Assembly: GCA_002382085.1 (NCBI GenBank)
Contig: DFZK01000008.1
Coordinates: 41,417-95,762 of the forward strand
Length of the DNA stretch: 54,346 bases
From: Sulfurospirillum sp. UBA4058
Lineage (GTDB): Bacteria; Campylobacterota; Campylobacteria; Campylobacterales; Sulfurospirillaceae
Direction of reading: 5' to 3'
The notes under the pieces are model-generated. The model ran no database searches. It was given only the letters and a program-made list of their open reading frames with translations, and was not told the origin of the DNA. This document shows positions 51,172-54,346 of the stretch, in pieces (within the stretch, counting starts at the first letter, position 1; every line of letters begins with the position of its first letter). Both the position numbers and the translations under genes were made by a program.

Positions 51172-51621
51172 ATGCGACTTTTAGGCAATATCGTATGGTT
51201 TTTATTCGGCGGTGTTTTTATGGGACTTTCGTGGTGGTTTTTCGGACTCATAGCTCTCATAAGCATCGTCGGCATACCGTGGGCGAAAGCCTGCTTCGTC
51301 ATCGGACAATTTACCTTTTTCCCGTTCGGCAAAGAGGCGATCAGCCGCAAATCTTTACACCGAAAAGAGGACGTCGGAACGGGAACGTGGGGGCTTGTCG
51401 GCAATATACTGTGGTTTCTTTTTGCGGGTTTTTGGCTCGCTATCGGTCACATTATGTCCGCGTTTGCTTGCGCGATTACCGTCATCGGCATCCCCTTTGC
51501 GATTCAGCACTTAAAACTTGCCGTCATCTCTTTAGCACCTATCGGCATGACCGTCGTCGATAAAGAGGTCGCCGCACTCCTTCGCGAACAAGAGGCGCAA
51601 GCGTTTGCCAAGAATAGGTAG
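51172..51621 (+). CDS. yccF: YccF-family inner-membrane protein
   Basis: 149 residues with two copies of the YccF unit: LGNIVWFLFGGVFMGLSWWF, then IVGIPWAKACF, and LVGNILWFLFAGFWLAIGHI, then VIGIPFAIQHLKLA. The family is a small inner-membrane protein of unknown function. ATG at 51172 follows AAAGG, and a -10-like TACAAT lies about 30 bp upstream. A TTACATGTAA copy lies at 51119-51128 upstream. Confidence 0.85.
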   Translation: MRLLGNIVWFLFGGVFMGLSWWFFGLIALISIVGIPWAKACFVIGQFTFFPFGKEAISRKSLHRKEDVGTGTWGLVGNILWFLFAGFWLAIGHIMSAFACAITVIGIPFAIQHLKLAVISLAPIGMTVVDKEVAALLREQEAQAFAKNR

Positions 51622-51721
51622 CCTTTTGAAGGCGATTGAGTATCCGCCAAGAAAATAACAACGGTTTCCCATTTCAGCGATAGCCGGATCCCGCATACCA
51701 AGAATAGTGTCTTAACAATAC

Positions 51722-51755
51722 TTGTCTTGACAATTAAATAGTTGCTCGTTATAAT
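51722..51755 (+). promoter_or_regulatory. Consensus promoter with overlapping dyad before marR
   Basis: TTGACA (51727-51732) and TATAAT (51750-51755) with a 17-bp spacer form a perfect sigma-70 promoter. A dyad TTGTC-TT-GACAA (51722-51733) overlaps the -35 box and is a probable operator for the MarR-type protein. The ATG follows 18 bp after the -10 box, so the leader is very short. A consensus -35 box is unusual in campylobacterota. Confidence 0.7.
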
Positions 51756-51773
51756 GCATCGAAAGGAGTAACC

Positions 51774-52211
51774 ATGAACTTTGATATGGACAATTCATTA
51801 GGGTTTATTCTCAACAAAACCGCCCTCTTTTCCAAAGCGCATTTCAATAACCTTATCAAACCGTACGATATTTCGCCCGAACAGTGGTCGCTCATTTTTC
51901 GTGTTGTGGAGCGAAGCGGTCTGACGCAAAAAGAGCTTTCCGATTCGACCTACAAAGATCAGGCCAATATCACGAGAAGCATTGACCGTTTGGAGCAAAA
52001 AGGATTATTGAAACGTATCGAACATCCGAGTGACCGTAGGTCTTTTCAACTGATTCCCACGCAAGAAGCGCTCGCGCTTGTGGAGCAGGTCGTGCCGCTT
52101 TCTCAAGCATTCAACCAACGCCTCAGCAAAGGTTTGAGCGAAGAAGAGGCGCAAACGCTCATAGCATTACTCAAAAAAGTGCATCATAATTTAGAAGGAG
52201 AACCATGTTAG
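51774..52211 (+). CDS. MarR-family transcriptional regulator
   Basis: 145 residues of the MarR winged-helix family: LIKPYDISPEQWSLIFRVVE, SGLTQKELSDSTYKDQANIT and the wing DRLEQKGLLKRIEHPSDRRS. It probably represses its own promoter through the dyad at 51722-51733. ATG follows AAAGGAG. Its stop overlaps the start of the short-chain dehydrogenase gene by 7 nt, so the pair is one operon. Confidence 0.9.
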   Translation: MNFDMDNSLGFILNKTALFSKAHFNNLIKPYDISPEQWSLIFRVVERSGLTQKELSDSTYKDQANITRSIDRLEQKGLLKRIEHPSDRRSFQLIPTQEALALVEQVVPLSQAFNQRLSKGLSEEEAQTLIALLKKVHHNLEGEPC

Positions 52212-52915
52212 CCCATAAAACTGTTTTAATCACCGGAGCAAACGGCGGACTAGGAACCGCACTGCTCAAAGAAGCTCTAATACACAATGCCAAAAAAATT
52301 TACGCATGCGTACGTGACCCGCAAAAGGCCAAGGCGCTTACATCACTTGATCCACGCATTGAAGTGATCTCTCTTGTAACCACCGATCCATCAAGCGTTC
52401 AACATCTCGCATCGGTTGTAGGTACCATTGATATTTTGATAAATAATGCCGGCGTTAATAGTGAAAAACGGATTTTAGAGCCGTGCATGAGCGACTTTGA
52501 GACCAATGTTTTTGGAACACTGAACATGTGTCGTACGTTTGAAAACAACATCGCACATCAAGGTGCTATCATCAACATCAGTTCCATTTTGGCACTGGTG
52601 AATTTACCCGTTATGGGACTTTACTGTGCCTCTAAAAGCGCGCTTCATTCGATCACGCAAGCCTTGCGAGCAGAGTTTGCCCTCAAACACATCGACGTTT
52701 ACGAAGTTTTTCCAGGACCCATGGATACCAAAATGACACAAAACCAAGTGTTCGATAAAGCTGACACCAAAGACGTCGCACAGGAAATTTGGGCAGGCTA
52801 CAAAGCAAAAACATTTGAAATCTATCCCGACGCTGCTGCCAAAGGCATGAAAGAAGGACTTCTTCATGCACCAGAAGCCATTATCGCCGAATGCGCCAAG
52901 TCGATTTTAGGCTAA
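52205..52915 (+). CDS. Short-chain dehydrogenase/reductase (SDR)
   Basis: 236 residues of the classical SDR family: TVLITGANGGLGTALLKEAL (TGxxxGxG cofactor motif), ILINNAGVNSEK, the catalytic Ser in INISSILALVNLPVM and the Y-x-x-x-K in GLYCASKSALHSITQALRAE. It probably uses NAD(P)H to reduce a carbonyl. Substrate is unknown. It is co-transcribed with the MarR-type regulator, which likely responds to the enzyme's substrate. ATG follows AAGGAGAA. Confidence 0.88.
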   Translation: MLAHKTVLITGANGGLGTALLKEALIHNAKKIYACVRDPQKAKALTSLDPRIEVISLVTTDPSSVQHLASVVGTIDILINNAGVNSEKRILEPCMSDFETNVFGTLNMCRTFENNIAHQGAIINISSILALVNLPVMGLYCASKSALHSITQALRAEFALKHIDVYEVFPGPMDTKMTQNQVFDKADTKDVAQEIWAGYKAKTFEIYPDAAAKGMKEGLLHAPEAIIAECAKSILG

Positions 52916-52917
52916 GT

Positions 52918-52947
52918 TTACATGTAAGGATTTTTCCTTACATGTAA
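52918..52947 (+). terminator. Terminator built from two inverted TTACATGTAA copies
   Basis: TTACATGTAAGGA (52918-52930) and TCCTTACATGTAA (52935-52947) are exact reverse complements, giving a 13-bp stem with a 4-nt T loop. It starts three bases after the SDR stop and is a likely terminator. Only AAAAAGATTTTG follows, so the T-run is weak on the plus strand. Confidence 0.6.
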
Positions 52948-53100
52948 AAAGATTTTGAATCAAAAAAGTCAAACCCTCGTATAATGAAAAAAGCCAAAAA
53001 GCTATACAGTTACTCATAGAGTTTGGGATGTCAAGATGCTGGGTTTAGCCCAAAGCGGTTCTTTTATCTTAAAAGATAGAATTAGCTTGAGGGTCAGTTA

Positions 53101-53256
53101 GGTGATTGCACTAAAAACTTGAGTGGTAACAGAGTCGGCTTTAAGGTTAGGCTGTATTATACGAGGCGAAGTTAATGTGCAATAAGGTTGAATCATCAGC
53201 AAGAGGAATTATCCTCTTGCCTACCAAACTCTCCAATCATGTCATGGAGGTTTATC
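53101..53256 (+). ncRNA. Candidate bridge RNA region of the IS110-family element
   Basis: The stretch between the left repeat and the transposase is noncoding and can fold: GCAAGAGGA (53199-53207) pairs exactly with TCCTCTTGC (53212-53220), and other short stems are possible upstream. IS110-family elements carry a structured RNA in a noncoding end that guides the transposase to target and donor DNA. No target- or donor-pairing loop is identified here, so this is a candidate from position and structure only. In the IS1111 subgroup the RNA is placed differently, which adds uncertainty. Confidence 0.4.
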
Positions 53257-54273
53257 ATGGACAATTTTATCGGATTGGACATCTCTAAGTCAACCGTAAG
53301 CGTGTTTATACCCCAAGGTGAGCTAGAGATAGAAATAGCCAATACCGCCAAAGGCTTTATACAGTTGTTTTCTAAACTCAAAAAACGTTATAAAAAAGAA
53401 TACGATTCCCTCGTGTTTGTCTATGAGCCAACATCAAGTTATAGTAGCACGCTAGAACTCTTTTGTGCGCATAAGCAGATTCGAGTCTTTAAGATCAATC
53501 CAAAGGCTTCGCATAACTTTGCCAAAGCTCTATCCATTCGTACTAAAACCGATAAGGTAGATGCAAGAATGCTCTGCCAAGCAGGGATGTTGGCAAAAGA
53601 AGAAGAGATTCATATTCCTGTGGTTGATGTAATTGTAGAGCAAATCAATGACTTGATGAGTTACTACCAACTGTTGGTCAAACAAAGAGTTCAAACAAGC
53701 AATCACTTAGAAAAGTTGCAGCATAAAGAGAGTATTACAACTTTAAAAAAAGCCTTGGAAAAAGAGATTTTTGCCTTTAAGCAAAAAGAACAGCATACAA
53801 TCAATGAAATAAAAAGACTTATCATGGAAAATAGTATGTTGGCTTTGAAATACCAAAGTATCCAAACCATTAAAGGACTTGGGGATATTGCAACCATTGC
53901 GTTAATCCATCTTTTTTTAAAATATCCCAATGCCAATCAAAAACAAATCATCTCTTTAGCAGGACTTGATCCCATTGAGCGTACTTCTGGTACTTCGGTT
54001 AGAGGAAAAACACGTATCTCAAAAGCAGGGAATAAACTCTATCGAAGGTCATTATTTATGGGTACCATGGTAGCGATTCGTTTTAATGAAGAGATGAAAT
54101 GCTTTTATGATAGGCTCAAAGAAAAAGGTAAACATACTACTGTGGCACAAATTGCTGTGATGAAAAAACTTATTATTATTGCTAGGGCACTCTTTCATTC
54201 CAATCAAGGTTATTCAAGTGAAATCTATCAGGCTCATTGTGGCATAGTGGCTCAAAAAAGCAATATTGCTTAA
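53257..54273 (+). CDS. IS110-family transposase (DEDD)
   Basis: 338 residues from ATG 53257, preceded by GGAGG; a longer frame to 53188 starts with TTG and runs through the hairpin. The N-terminal DEDD domain has Asp8 in FIGLDISKSTVSVFI, Glu in VYEPTSSYSSTLELF and the two Asp of RTKTDKVDARMLCQA. The C-terminal Transposase_20 domain follows (KGLGDIATIALIHLFL; SLAGLDPIERTSGTSVRGKT, with the Ser expected for attack). It cuts and joins DNA under RNA guidance in this family. Confidence 0.9.
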   Translation: MDNFIGLDISKSTVSVFIPQGELEIEIANTAKGFIQLFSKLKKRYKKEYDSLVFVYEPTSSYSSTLELFCAHKQIRVFKINPKASHNFAKALSIRTKTDKVDARMLCQAGMLAKEEEIHIPVVDVIVEQINDLMSYYQLLVKQRVQTSNHLEKLQHKESITTLKKALEKEIFAFKQKEQHTINEIKRLIMENSMLALKYQSIQTIKGLGDIATIALIHLFLKYPNANQKQIISLAGLDPIERTSGTSVRGKTRISKAGNKLYRRSLFMGTMVAIRFNEEMKCFYDRLKEKGKHTTVAQIAVMKKLIIIARALFHSNQGYSSEIYQAHCGIVAQKSNIA

Positions 54274-54346
54274 AGGGAAAAAAACAAAACAAGGGTTATG
54301 ATTTATTAAGGTTTTTAGGCTGTTTTAAGGTGGTAACTGACCCCTA

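Larger units (their letters stand above)
53091..54346 (+). mobile_element. IS110-family insertion sequence
   Basis: An IS110-type transposase gene flanked by short inverted repeats: GGGTCAGTTA (53091-53100) on the left and its exact reverse complement TAACTGACCC (54334-54343) on the right. Subterminal inverted repeats of this kind are typical of the IS1111 subgroup. The left noncoding part is long (about 155 bp between repeat and ATG) and the right part short (about 60 bp). The true left border may be further left, as some IS110 elements extend past the repeat. The right border is near the window end, so the element is only just complete here. Confidence 0.75.

Noticed and set aside
53188..53256. 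N-terminal extension of the IS110 transposase
   Set aside because: Starts with TTG and passes through the hairpin; the ATG at 53257 has GGAGG and gives the family N-terminus.
1..54346. CRISPR array
   Set aside because: No set of regularly spaced direct repeats of 25-40 bp was seen on either strand, and no cas-like gene.

Overview
The window looks like part of a Sulfurospirillum-like member of the Campylobacterota (Epsilonproteobacteria). The evidence is the repertoire on the right: an OprD-like campylobacterotal porin, a periplasmic flavocytochrome with multihaem and NapC-type cytochromes (fccABC-like), a DUF779/aldehyde dehydrogenase pair and DTW and YccF proteins. This genus call is an inference from gene content; no rRNA gene is present to confirm it.

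The window has two parts. Positions 1 to about 29,643 are an AT-rich integrated island. It ends at a 58-nt 3' fragment of a tRNA-Leu(UAG) gene (29586-29643), next to a tyrosine integrase. The left end of the island, where an intact tRNA-Leu would be expected, lies outside the window. From 29,727 onward the sequence is richer in GC, has different codon use and carries ordinary chromosomal genes. A 10-bp palindrome, TTACATGTAA, recurs there but was not found in the island.

Island, left to right: (a) an excisionase-like HTH gene and three overlapping tiny ORFs; (b) a plasmid/phage-type DNA metabolism operon (DUF932, Gp157-like, Rad52-type annealing protein, DUF2958) closed by a strong terminator; (c) a replication-initiator-like protein of the inovirus Gp2 (YagK/YfjJ) family followed by small membrane and secreted proteins; (d) a compact operon of seven genes (5825-11891) with two TerB-like proteins, membrane-anchored and coiled-coil proteins, a putative HNH nuclease fused to a membrane region, and a WYL-domain regulator, which I do not recognise as a named system and which is the best candidate for an undescribed defence system; (e) a DNA phosphorothioation module: XRE regulator, dptF, dptG, dptH, an Mrr-like nuclease, a four-helix membrane protein and a DGQHR/DndB protein on the plus strand, converging on dndC-dndD-dndE on the minus strand; no dndA is present; (f) a Fic protein and the integrase.

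Chromosomal part: nucleoside deoxyribosyltransferase, Y-family polymerase, aldehyde dehydrogenase with DUF779, 2-hydroxyacid dehydrogenase, tex, two lipoproteins, nitroreductase plus MdaB-like quinone reductase divergent from an HxlR regulator, a RelA/SpoT-domain synthetase, a response regulator lacking the usual phospho-acceptor Asp, a porin, the fccABC-like reductase operon, a DTW protein, TetR plus a thiamine-diphosphate enzyme, a LysE-type exporter, YccF, MarR plus a short-chain dehydrogenase, and an IS110-family element running to the window end.

All calls come from reading the sequence and from family knowledge; no database search was run.
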